This document shows, in pieces, positions 23,168 through 33,421 of a stretch of 64,000 nucleotides of DNA; position 1 is the stretch's first letter, and every line of letters begins with the position of its first letter. Position numbers and translations under genes: made by a program. Under the pieces are notes generated by a model, which worked only from the letters and a program-made list of their open reading frames with translations, searched no databases and had not been told where the DNA came from. The stretch spans positions 4,405 through 68,404 of the forward strand of contig PYST01000184.1 in the NCBI GenBank assembly GCA_003049485.1. The letters are read 5' to 3'. This DNA is from Ophioceras dolichostomum (taxonomy: Eukaryota > Ascomycota > Sordariomycetes > Magnaporthales > Ophioceraceae).

Positions 23168-26100
23168 TCACTTCCCAGACCCCGTCGAAGGACCACCCGC
23201 CGCCGCCGCTGCCGCCGCCAACGCCGCCGCCGCCGCCATCGCAGCCTTGGCCGCCGCATTCGCAAGCTTGGCGTTCTCCTTCTCGATCCTCGCCCTCGCG
23301 TTCTCGTCCAGCGCGCCGAACCACGTCCTCAGCAAGCCCGACACGCGGAACTCCGCCTCCTCGATCTCGACCGGCGGGCCCCGGATCTGCGGCATGGAGT
23401 TGTCGTCGTCGTCGTACTCCTCGTCCTCTCCCCCTCCCCCTCCTCCTCCGTAGCCCCCGCACCCCGGGTCGTCGAAGACGGCGTAGGCGGACGCGTCCGT
23501 CGACCTCAGCGCGAACCCGCGCTTCGGCAGGGAGACGACGGCGAAGTCGCGCAGAAGCACGCGGTCCCCCGGCTTTACCAGGGGGAGGCTCGCCTCGTGG
23601 GCGCGGAAGACCTGAACCTCAACGACTAACCCGGGCGCGATGGACGGGTCAATCACGTTGAACGACTGCGCGAACTGGCGGGCCTTGGTGCGCGTCGGTG
23701 CCCGAGCCTTGGCTGCTCCGGCGGCGCTGGTGGATGTTGCTGCTGCGCCCGGGGCGGTGGTGGTGGTTCTGCTGGTGGTTGTGAGCGTCGTGGCCACCGC
23801 CAGGACGTTGACCTCCCTGCCCACGTGCGAGCGGAGGCTGTTGAGGACCACGTTGTCGGGCAGGTCGGCGCCCAGATGACGGGCGATGTCCAGCTTCAGG
23901 CTCGTCATGTTGAACGGAGCAGGCGTCGCCGCGTCCTCTCCGCTGCCGCCGCCGCCAACACCACCTCCCACTGCTTTGCAATTTCCACCACCGTCACGAG
24001 ACGCTGGGCGTGTGGTACGGCGCGACAGTGGCGACATCTGCGACGTCTTGGAATGTGGCACGCTGCGGTCTCGCGTGGCAACCGCAGGAGATGGCGTCCG
24101 TTGGAGGGTCTGCGACGAAGCTCGGGTCGTCATCCTCGTCGCAGGGGCGGCGGCTGACGGGTTTGTCGCTTGCTTAGACGCCGTCGCAAGCTTCATTGGT
24201 GGCTCGAGCTGACGTTTACCAGGCTTGATGGCTGCCGCCGCACGGGCTAGCTTAATGCTTGGGTCGCTCGCGGTAGGCTTCAGCTTGATTTTGCTGGGCA
24301 TCCGCATTAGGCTATGCCTCGTAGCCTTGGTGAGTGGCGCTATGTTAGGGTCCACGTTTTCCTTCCGATTGACGGAGGCGGCCACCGGCTTGGACTGAGT
24401 ATGGATCGTGGGCTGCTCTGGTGAGGCAATGGGTTGCCGTTCCCTCGCTTCCCGCTTCTTTGCTTCACGCTCCTTTGCATCACGCTCCTTGATTGCTCGC
24501 TCTTGGGCTTCTCGCTCTTTCGCCTCTCGCTCCTTCTGCTCCTCCCGCTCCTTCTGCTCTTGAGCATAGAGTGCCTGGAGGTCTGGACCAATGTGGTTGT
24601 GGGGCTGTATATGTTCTTGCAGCTCCACAGTAATCCGAATATCTTTAGGGTGCGACAGCCCGGTTGCGGCGGGAGCAGATTTCGCAGCATTATCAGAAGA
24701 CACATCTTCTGCCGGAGGTGCCAAGGGTGGGATAGAGCCTCGTCCTGTATGCTCCCTCTGCGAGCTCACAGTCTCAGGGATGCAACGGAGCTCCTCATAC
24801 TCAAGCTCTTGCTCAGGGGGTGTCGACAATGGGCTCGAAGAGGCGTCAGAAGCGGCTTGCCGAGAGCCCACAAGATTGTCCTCTTCGGGAGAAGGTTCCC
24901 TTGCCAGAGATGAGCCATCCTCCATCTCTACGTCGAGATTGGTGAAGGGCTCTTGAGATGCGAAGCGCTGCGACTCCTGAGTCCAGACGACAGGCGACGA
25001 CGGAAGGCCCTCGGCCGCGGCCATCTCTTGGGTTTCAGCTAGCTCTTGGGTATCGGCCATTTCGGTTTCAGCCGTCCCTTGGGTGCCCGCAAGCTCTTGG
25101 GTGTCGGCCACCGAGTCTTGGCTCTGTTGATGCTGAGGCTCCTCGAAGAACGAATAATACATAGGATCTACTCCCGACAAGGGCGCCTGCGACGCAAAAA
25201 TTGCAGTGGCTTGGGATTCCACGACGGTTTCTCCGAGCAAAACCTCTTGGAGGGATGCTGGCTGTAGGCGGGTGACTTTTTCCGCAGGTGAGCTGCGATC
25301 TTGGGGGTAAGTTGGAGGCAACGCCAGCGGAAGGTCCACCTCCATCATGTCGGAGTCTGACTCTTGAGACATGGGAGGCAGTGGCTCGTCCGGTGGCAAC
25401 CCGGCTGACTCCGCGACTGGTTCGTGTGGTAAAGATGTCGCGTCCTGCGAGGCAGCGGCAGGCTCGCTGCCATGTCGCGAGGTAGAATATTGCTCAGTGG
25501 CTTCTGCTGCCTGCTCAGCTTGCAGCTCTGCTTCAAGAACAGCCTCCAGCTCTGCTTCAGAGTCAGCTTGCGGCTCCTCTGGCTGTTCGAGCGCCTGGGG
25601 CTGTTCGAGCTCCTCGGGCTCTACACCGACACCTTCACCAGGCATGACCTCGGGCGCGACTTCCGATGCAGCCTCAGGGTCAGCTTCCGGCTCTGGGGCA
25701 TCAATTGCCATGGAGCCAGACGTGTCTTGAGCCATCTCCACGTCTGAAGATGGCAAAATCGGCGACACGACGTTAGCTTCCGCTGCAGTTTCTTGAGTCA
25801 CGCTAACTTCATGATCCCGGTCTGGCGATCTAGGGTCCAGTGTCTGCATGGGCTCCACGTGCGGTGCGATCTCTTGGGAGTCGCTCTCAGGGTCCCCCAC
25901 AGTGCTCGTTCGCAAGGCCGCGACAGGTGCTGGCAAAGGCTCGGCTTGCACAGGAGCCTCAACCTCGGCGGAGATGGCAACCGCACTCTCAACCGCAACT
26001 GATTCGGCGGCCGCTCCAGGAAGTTGGGGGGCAAGGGCTGGCTCGGTTGCTGCAAGATTAGCGACCTGGGATGATGAGTCGCCATCTTCGTGGTTTGAAG

Positions 26101-29100
26101 TGGGCCGCGAGGGTGGCTGGTCGCCCGCCACGATCTCTTCGTCTTCTGAACCCGGCTCATCGCCCTCGGACGCGGAGTCCGAGGCAGACTCGATTTCTAT
26201 GACCGCGTCTTCCTGGATGCGTTGCTCGATTATGATCTCCATGGAAGAGGGCTCAGTCTGAAGCGACGGCCGGCTGTCTGCATCCGAATCAACCTGAGTC
26301 GTGACTTGGGTATCGAGTTGGATGGAAGTCTCCGTGCTAATCTGTGTCGCTTCCGGAACCTCGTCGCGAACCTCGTCGACCTGGGCCTCGGGTTGTACAA
26401 GAAGCTCAGTGTGGGTCTGTATGGCCCTTAAGCTCTCCTTGGCCTGGATGTCGTCGCCCTGAGCTTCGTTGACCTGAGCGTCGTTGACCTTAGTGTCGTC
26501 GACTTGGGTATCGATCTGCATGTCGACTTGACGGTCGGCTTGTGTGGCCGAAGGTATCGGAAGTTGCTCGACGGCGCGATGGGTCTGTATCACCTCTGAA
26601 CTCTCCGTGACCTGGGAGTCGTCGACCTGAGTTTCGTCGACCTGAGCGTCGTCCACGTGGGTGTCGATCTGCATGTCGGCTTGAGTGTCGGTTTGCGTAG
26701 CCAAAGGTGTCGGAAGCTGCTGGACGACGGGTTCCTTAAGCTCGAGCGGCGAGGGCGGTGTAGACGCGGCCATATCTTCCAACAACTGAGTTTCGAACGC
26801 TTGCTGGTCGTCAGCAGCCGCGTCGACCTCCATCCTGTTTTCGGCATCCTCCACGGCTGAGGACGACGAGACAGGAAATTGCTGCTTGGTGGGCTGCGCG
26901 TCTAGGAGAGGCTCCGGCTCATCCCCAGCCACGTCCTTGACAGATACAGGAGCAGCATCCGCATCTTCATCAGCAGGGTGAGCTTGGTTGGTTGAAGGCT
27001 CCTCCTCTTTCCCCAAGCTCTCAGCCCCAGCGACGTCTTCGACGTCTTCCATTTCCACTTCAGTGCTGGTGGCCTGCACGACTTTCTCAGGCGTCGAGGG
27101 TTTAACGGACAAGTCGTTGGTGGCTCTATCCTTCTGTCCGACAACGGCCGTTTCTTCGACATCGATATCGACAGTACCCTGAGCTTCTTGAACGTCGCGG
27201 TCTCCCTCGACAGCCATGTCTTGCTTCTTGGTGACATCGTCATCGATAGTGGCCTGAGCGACTGGGGAGTCGCAGTCTTTTCGAGGGGCCAGATCTTCCT
27301 GCTGGTCGCCATCGTCCGGCAACTCGTCACCCTCCTCGTCACCCTCGTCCAAGGATTCATCGGAGTCCAGAAGAGAAATAGGAGCAGCTTCTGATCCTTC
27401 TGGGGATCGTGCGTCCTGATGAACAGAGGGATGTGCCATCGAAGCGTGCGGCCCGGGGATGATCTCTTCGTGATCACTCTCGCCGGAGGCATCCGCATCG
27501 GTCTCTTCGATATCAGCGTCTTCCTCTTCGTTCTCCTCTTCTTCTTCCTCTTCTTCCTCCTCATCTTCCTCTGGTTCATCCTCTTGCTCATCCCCTTCAC
27601 CGAGATCGCTGTCTTCATCAGACGGGACATTGTAACACGGGGACTCCTGCTTCACAGGGGGGTCTGAGCGAGGAGCTACTGTTAGCCCTGGATAATGAAT
27701 TGCCTGATTAGCCTTACCGCTATAATGGCCATAAGATATCATCGAAAAAGGTTTCGCTCTTACGAATTGGTGCATGCGGACCCGTCCGAGGAGGAGCCGC
27801 TAACGACGGAGGAGGGACGGCAGCAGACTGAGGGGCCACGCGGGGAGCAGGGGTCGGGGGGTCTTCGTCGTCTTCAGAATCGGATATCAGGTCGATCACG
27901 ATCGGGCCGGCTGGCTGTGTGGGCGGAGCAAGAGGCTGGGGAGGATATCGGTACATGGGGTGCACCGATGGTTGACCATAGTCCTCCTCGTCGTCGTAGG
28001 GCTCCTCGTCGTCGTAGTCTTCCTCCTCCTCATCATAACCCTCCTCTTCCCCCTCCTCTTCATCCTCACCTTCGTCCTCATCTTCTTCCCCTAGGCCGTC
28101 GTCACTGTTGACCATCTCTATGTCGTTCTCCACCTCCATCTCATCCTCATCCTCCTCTTCCCCTTCACCGTCATCCTCATCCTGACCAGAGCCATTGCTA
28201 CCACCAGCTTCGAAGACCACTGCACCTTCGTTTTCGCCCTCACCTTCATAGTCGCCTTCGTCGTCGTCGACGTCGGCATAGCCGCGCATGTCGTAGTCAT
28301 CGCCGGCTTGTTTGGCCGCCTCCTTCTCATACTCAGCCTCGTCTTCGTCCGCGTACCTATCCTCGGAGCCCGAGGCATCTGCTGCATCATCGGTGTCCTC
28401 GGCGACCATTTCCGCTTCAGCCTCATTTTGGTACCGGCGATTGTTGTACCCATAGTTGTCCACTTCTCGTGGCAAAGCAGACCGCACTTCGCCAACCGTG
28501 GTCTCTGGCCCAGAAGACTCCGCCACAAGAGCAGGATCGATGTTCAGCTCGGCATCTCCGTGGCCAGGGTCCAAAACGCGGCTGCTGTTGATCGTCCGAG
28601 GGGGTACGTGGGGCTGGCCGCGCTGCCGATCTTGCTGCGTCGGTTCGGTTTGCTGGTGCAGCAAATTTGAGTCTTGTCTAGGGTAATGCGTCTGAGCAGG
28701 AATGCCGTCGGTCCGCAGCTCACTGGCGACTTGTAAAGAACGATCGTGGCTTGCGGGCGGTATACTGGAGACCACCGGTTGCACCGTAGGTTGCTCTGGC
28801 AAGACAAGCACGCTGGCTGGGACTGGGACCGTGGCATTTTGCGCTGTGGCAACCGAAGACGGGGTGCGGTGGAATCCGAACCTCACCTGATCCGCGATGG
28901 ATGGACCCTGGGAGGCGAAAGGGTTCACAGGCCCGTTTGCTTGGAATCTCGGCGTCGAGTAGTCGCCGTGAGTAGACGCGAACGTGGACCCGAAGAGAGA
29001 GCTCGAGACGGGAGGTCGGCTCGGGAATTGGCTCGGCAAGATGTCCTGAGCAGGGGCTGTAGAGTCCAAGGGAGTCCCGACATGGACCATCTTGGCCGCA

Positions 29101-30128
29101 GGCAGCGGAGATGCGACTGGGAAGCCCCTCGTCTCGACAACGGCTGGTTTTCCAGGGGTAAGGTCGGCCTCGACTACCTGGCATGCCTCGTCCATCATCT
29201 GGGGCCTTGAAGTAGGCGCGCTAGAGTCTGGGAGGCTGACGCCATTGTGTTCTGGCTCGGCTTCGTCTTCTTCCATCTGCTCTGCTTCAGCCTCTGGACT
29301 CGGGGAGTTGTTGGTGTACCTCCAGGCGCTGCTGTACCTCCCAACCCGGGCCTTCTTCCGCCTCATCCCCTTCGCGCTCACGTCGGCTTCGTCGTCGAAC
29401 CCGGCCTCAAAAAGCGAGCCGTACGAAAGCCTTGCCCGTTTGATGAAAGCAGGTGATGCATATTCTCCATTTTCGAGAGTCTCGGTCAGACGAGAGACGA
29501 GCGGTGTCGGTGAGGCGGGCAGGGCCGGAACTGCTACGCGCACAACTTCTTCAGTTACTTCCACCACGGGAGGAGGAGGAGCATCTAAGATTGACACGTC
29601 TTGGGTCGGACTAAGAGGGGGGTTGTCGATGTCGATAGTCCTGGATTCGTCCGAGATAAATGATGTTACCTAGAAAGAGAAGCGTCAGGAGCAAAGCTAA
29701 ACACTATGCGACTCGACGGACCTGTCGCTCCCAACCATAGCTAGGGCGCATAGTCGACGTACCTCGGCAAGCAGCCTCGGATTGAACCTCAGCTCCCATT
29801 CAGACCGTGTACCAGGAACACGAGCCATAGACTCGTCCTTTGCCCATTCGGCGCCTTCCAAGCTTAGCAGGATCTCGTCGCCAGCGCCCAGCTCACTCTC
29901 GGCTATGGCCTTCGCGCTGGGGCCGTCGAACTGTATGCGGATCTGGCCTTTGGCAGCGCGCTGCCTGATGTCGGGTTCCGCGATGAGCAATGCGATCGAT
30001 CGCCGGACCGAGTTGTACGGCCATGTGATGGTGACCTCCCCCCGGATCACGCGTGTCGGGGCGTCTGCCAGGGCTGGCGAGAGCTGCGCTATCGGCGTCG
30101 CGACACCGGTCGCGAAGCGGGGATGCAT
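23168..30128 (-). CDS. Telomere-type OB-fold (POT1/Cdc13-like) protein with acidic linker
   Basis: 2260 aa from three exons: 30128-29763, 29669-27764 and 27678-23168. Introns are GTACGT...CTAG and GTAAGA...CTAACAG, and the total length closes in frame. Residues ~1-125 look like an OB-type domain (GEVTITWPYNS, IRIQFDGPSAKAIAES, GDEILLSLEG, WELRFNPRLL). The last ~250 residues (~2005-2255) match the Telo_bind type: FNVIDPSIAPGLVVEVQVF, LVKPGDRVLLRDFAVVSL, YAVFDDPG. Between them lie ~1880 disordered residues: acidic tracts (~520-690 and ~775-830), an IDLISDSEDD motif (~711), a QVD-rich tandem repeat (~1080-1185) and an E/K/R-rich helix (~1797-1840). Telo_bind domains bind single-stranded telomeric DNA. 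Nuclear, telomeric action is inferred; orthology to Cdc13 or Pot1 is not claimed. Confidence 0.75.
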
Positions 30129-31167
30129 ATCGTCGTGGTGATATTATCTCGTTTGTGGTTGGTGGTGGTGGCAGCTTCGTCGTCGCCGATCATGTTTCGT
30201 CAAACTGGCTGGGCAGGGCATGGAACCGCGCAGGCCGGCTTGATGTGGAATTCTAAGGTCAACATGCGACTGCGACGCATGCGACAGCGGTAATGACGGC
30301 AGCGCGAATCCGACAATCCAGCATTAGTTGCCCGCGACCTCCTCTAACCTAAAACCATGCGCGCAGGTGATTTGGGCAAGAGGCTGAAGGCATTTGGGGC
30401 GCACGAGACAAAATACGATGAGGTGAATGGCCAACGAAATCGAGAGCCGCGTGCGTGGGGCGTGGTGACGCGCCCGATCAAAAAGAGTTGTTTGAACTTG
30501 TGACTTTTGCACGGAGCTTCGAGAAGGTGGCAGGGGTCACAGCTCAACCTTGCACTTGCGACCCAGCGCCCAAATCAGTTTCTTTCGAAAACCGAGCTAG
30601 TGCAAAAAGAGCAGTATGACCACTAACGTCGAATGAGGCAGTCAATTGAAGGCATCTGCTCGCATCTGTTCGCATCTGTTCGCATACTCAATGTTGCCGT
30701 TGTTCGGAGGACGGACGCGAGCTCCCGTCGGCAGGTCCCGATTTGCTCCGTCGAGCAATGAATGATGTGCGATTGCGATTCCGGAACCAGTGACGTTCGC
30801 CTCAGAGCTCGATTGAAAAAGCAGCACTACCCCTAGCAAAGAGAGGGGCTCGTGGGGACTGGCTGGTCTCGATATCTGTCTTCCTTTTCTTTCTCGCTTT
30901 CTTCCTTTGTTTTCCCACCCGTAACCGTCTGTTGTTTCATCTTCACATTCTTTCCTTCTGTTTGCTACTCTCGCTATTCAGTCGCCAGCTGGTGGCTTCT
31001 TTGCAAGGCTACCTCTGCTGGCGCAACGAACGGATAAAAGTCGACAAGCTTGCTCCTCCCACTTGCACCCTCACCCCCACCTACCTCTAACCACTCCTCG
31101 CTCACTCTCTGTTTGTCGTCCAACCCGGCTTGCTTGGTTGGTCATCTGCAGTTGTTCATCTCCAAAC
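30129..31167. other. Divergent promoter region
   Basis: Separates the telomere-type gene (-) from the FMO gene (+). It includes three copies of GCATCTG(C/T)TC around 30653-30682 and a pyrimidine-rich tract at 30880-31110 that fits the FMO leader. No gene is seen. Confidence 0.6.
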
Positions 31168-32598
31168 ATGGTGGTGAGAACCAAGTTTGGCGTCAAGAGT
31201 ATTGCCGTCATCGGCGCTGGGCCCGTTGGACTCGCGGCTGCGAAGTATCTGCTGGCCCAGAAGTCGTTCGACCAGGTCGTGGTCTTCGAGCAGTCGGCGG
31301 AGGTCGGAGGGGTCTGGAACTACAGCAAACGCCCGACAGACACGCTTCACGTGCCTCAAGTGAGCCCGTTCTGCCCTTCCGATCCTCCCATCGTGCCCAG
31401 TGGTGGCGGGCTCCCCGTGTTCCCGTCGCCTATGTACGACCTGCTGCACACCAATATCCCTACGACATTGATGCAGTTCTCCGACCTTGACTTCTCGACC
31501 GACTGCCTCGTGTTCCCGGCTCGAGAAGATGTCCAGAGGTATCTCGTGGAGTACTCCCAGGACGTCAGGCACCTGATTCGGTTCTCTACCCAGGTCAGGG
31601 AGGTCCGTCTACGGCTGGACGCCACCGGGAGGGACCAGTGGGATGTCATCTTCGCCGAGCTCAGCGACCGTTATGATGAGACCGCCCCTACTACCACCTC
31701 GACTTTCGATGCCGTGGTCGTTGCGTCGGGGCACTATGCCACCACTTTCATGCCAGATATCAGCGGCATACCGGAATTTCATTCGTCTCACCCAGACGTG
31801 ATCACTCATGCCAAGTCCTATCGGAGTCCCGATGCATTCAGGGGAAAGAAAGTCGTGGTGGTGGGCAACGCTGCTTCTGGAATCGATATTGCTGCCCAGG
31901 TCAACAAAACCTGCAAGCAGCTGCTTCTGTCGGTCAGGGAGCCGACACCTCCGGAAAACCTCGCGCATATCGGGGCTGAGGAAGTGCCTGCAATCTCAGA
32001 GTTCCTCGTCGATGGGCGAGGCGTGAAACTCGTGGACGGCAGGGTAGAGAAAGATATCGATGCTGTGATTTTCTGCACGGGATATCTCTTCGCTTTCCCA
32101 TTCCTTGAGAACCTCGAACCAACGCTTCTCACAGACGGGCGACGGGTCCGCGGCCTCTACAAAGACTTCATACACATCAAGCACCCGACCCTCGTCTTCC
32201 CCGGGCTGCCGATCAAAGTCGTCCCGTTCCCCATCTCCGAGGGTCAGGCGGCCATATTTGCCAGGCTCTGGTCGAATTCGCTCCCCCTGCCATCTGAGCG
32301 GGAGATGCAACAGTGGGAGGACCGCGCCGCAGAGGAGCGTGGGCCGGCATTCCACGTTTACCCAAAGAACGGAGACGTCGAATATCTCAAGGAGATGAAT
32401 GCGTGGGCGACGCAAGCGGCGGACGGCAAGGTGCCACCAGTCTGGACCGCAGAACAGGTCTACCAGAGGGAGACATATGCGCAAGCGAAGCTGAAGTTTG
32501 AGCAGACTGGCCGGACGGCGAAGACGCTCGCCGAACTGGGCTTCGAGTTCAAGCCCGCGGTGAGTGGTGAAGAGCAGTCATCTCAAGAGATTCTCTGA
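31168..32598 (+). CDS. Flavin-containing monooxygenase
   Basis: 476 aa, single exon. The ATG at 31168 (CAAACATGG) is chosen because the FAD-binding fold starts at once: IAVIGAGPVGLAAAKYL with G16-x-G18-xx-G21, then VVVFEQSAEVGGVWNYS. The NADPH fold is KVVVVGNAASGIDIAAQV (G233-NAAS-G238). A CTGY motif (VIFCTGYLF, ~303) fits the LATGY element of FMOs and related N-hydroxylases. The FMO fingerprint FxGxxxHxxxY appears as H208-x-D210-xxx-H214-xxx-Y218, so two of its positions differ. FMOs use FAD, NADPH and O2 to oxygenate soft N or S atoms of small molecules. No signal peptide is visible, so it is probably cytosolic. An aminotransferase gene follows 823 bp downstream on the same strand. Confidence 0.88.
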   Translation: MVVRTKFGVKSIAVIGAGPVGLAAAKYLLAQKSFDQVVVFEQSAEVGGVWNYSKRPTDTLHVPQVSPFCPSDPPIVPSGGGLPVFPSPMYDLLHTNIPTTLMQFSDLDFSTDCLVFPAREDVQRYLVEYSQDVRHLIRFSTQVREVRLRLDATGRDQWDVIFAELSDRYDETAPTTTSTFDAVVVASGHYATTFMPDISGIPEFHSSHPDVITHAKSYRSPDAFRGKKVVVVGNAASGIDIAAQVNKTCKQLLLSVREPTPPENLAHIGAEEVPAISEFLVDGRGVKLVDGRVEKDIDAVIFCTGYLFAFPFLENLEPTLLTDGRRVRGLYKDFIHIKHPTLVFPGLPIKVVPFPISEGQAAIFARLWSNSLPLPSEREMQQWEDRAAEERGPAFHVYPKNGDVEYLKEMNAWATQAADGKVPPVWTAEQVYQRETYAQAKLKFEQTGRTAKTLAELGFEFKPAVSGEEQSSQEIL

Positions 32599-33421
32599 TC
32601 TACTACGAAGCAAGATCCAACAGGCCCGCGCGGGGGTTCTCTTGTAGCAGTGCACTTCTGTCTTGGCCGCGGCATCCATCATGCACACTCACTGATAATC
32701 CACAACCGATATCCCTTCCCAGCTCGTCATGGCTCCTCAGGTGCTCAATGCTCTTCAAGCTGACAATCAACATCTTAACAAGTGGCATCCAGGGACCTCT
32801 TTGATCATGATTGGTGAATGTATCCGACACCACGGAGTCGGAACATTTGTTTGGTCGATCATTCCGCCCCACCCTGTTGATGCATTGCTGGCACGCCCTT
32901 CCCGTAACATCTCATGCCATTGAACAACGGCTTTGCTTGAGAGCCTGCCAGCATGGAATGAACGTTAGGTCTGTCTTCCGTATGTTCAGTAATATGGAAT
33001 GAATGTTGGCTTCACCAACCGAGCCTAACATTTCTCGGAAAGAATTCCGCCCCTGGTTCGTCTCTTCAGGCATTTCGTCTCACTCCCTCTCTCTCTGCAT
33101 ACTCTATCCGGCTCGCGCCGCCCCCTAGTCTCAACCCCACATATCCCATCCCGTCTTACTCGTCCCTTCCCCATCATCAGAGCTTCCTCCTTATCTTTTT
33201 TATCGCTGCTCCTTCCAAACGGTATCAACGGCGCCTAGCCTTCAACCACCATCGCCGTTGAATTTGTAATCCGTCAAGCACCTTGGCTCGGTCTGCAAAC
33301 CTGAGATCGACAGAAACTGGGACTTTGGAATTTTAGATGCCTACCAGTACCTAACTCACGGTTTGTCAAGCAATCACTCCTTATCGCCTCAAGAAATCAA
33401 GGAGGCAGGACCTATTACACA
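32599..33421. other. Intergenic region and 5' leader of the aminotransferase gene
   Basis: No gene is seen. A direct repeat of ATGGAATGAA(C/T)GTT occurs near 32953 and 32994. A C/T-rich stretch from about 33055 onward looks like promoter and leader, and includes a five-codon uORF at 33337-33354. Confidence 0.55.
33337..33354 (+). promoter_or_regulatory. Five-codon uORF before the aminotransferase
   Basis: ATG CCT ACC AGT ACC TAA lies 67 nt before the main ATG. If the transcript starts upstream of it, it could dampen translation. The transcript start is unknown. Confidence 0.35.

Noticed and set aside
31063..31167. N-terminal extension of the FMO (in-frame upstream ATG at 31063)
   Set aside because: The extension is His/Pro/Cys-rich leader-like sequence, and the FAD Rossmann fold begins right after the ATG at 31168, which has a better context.
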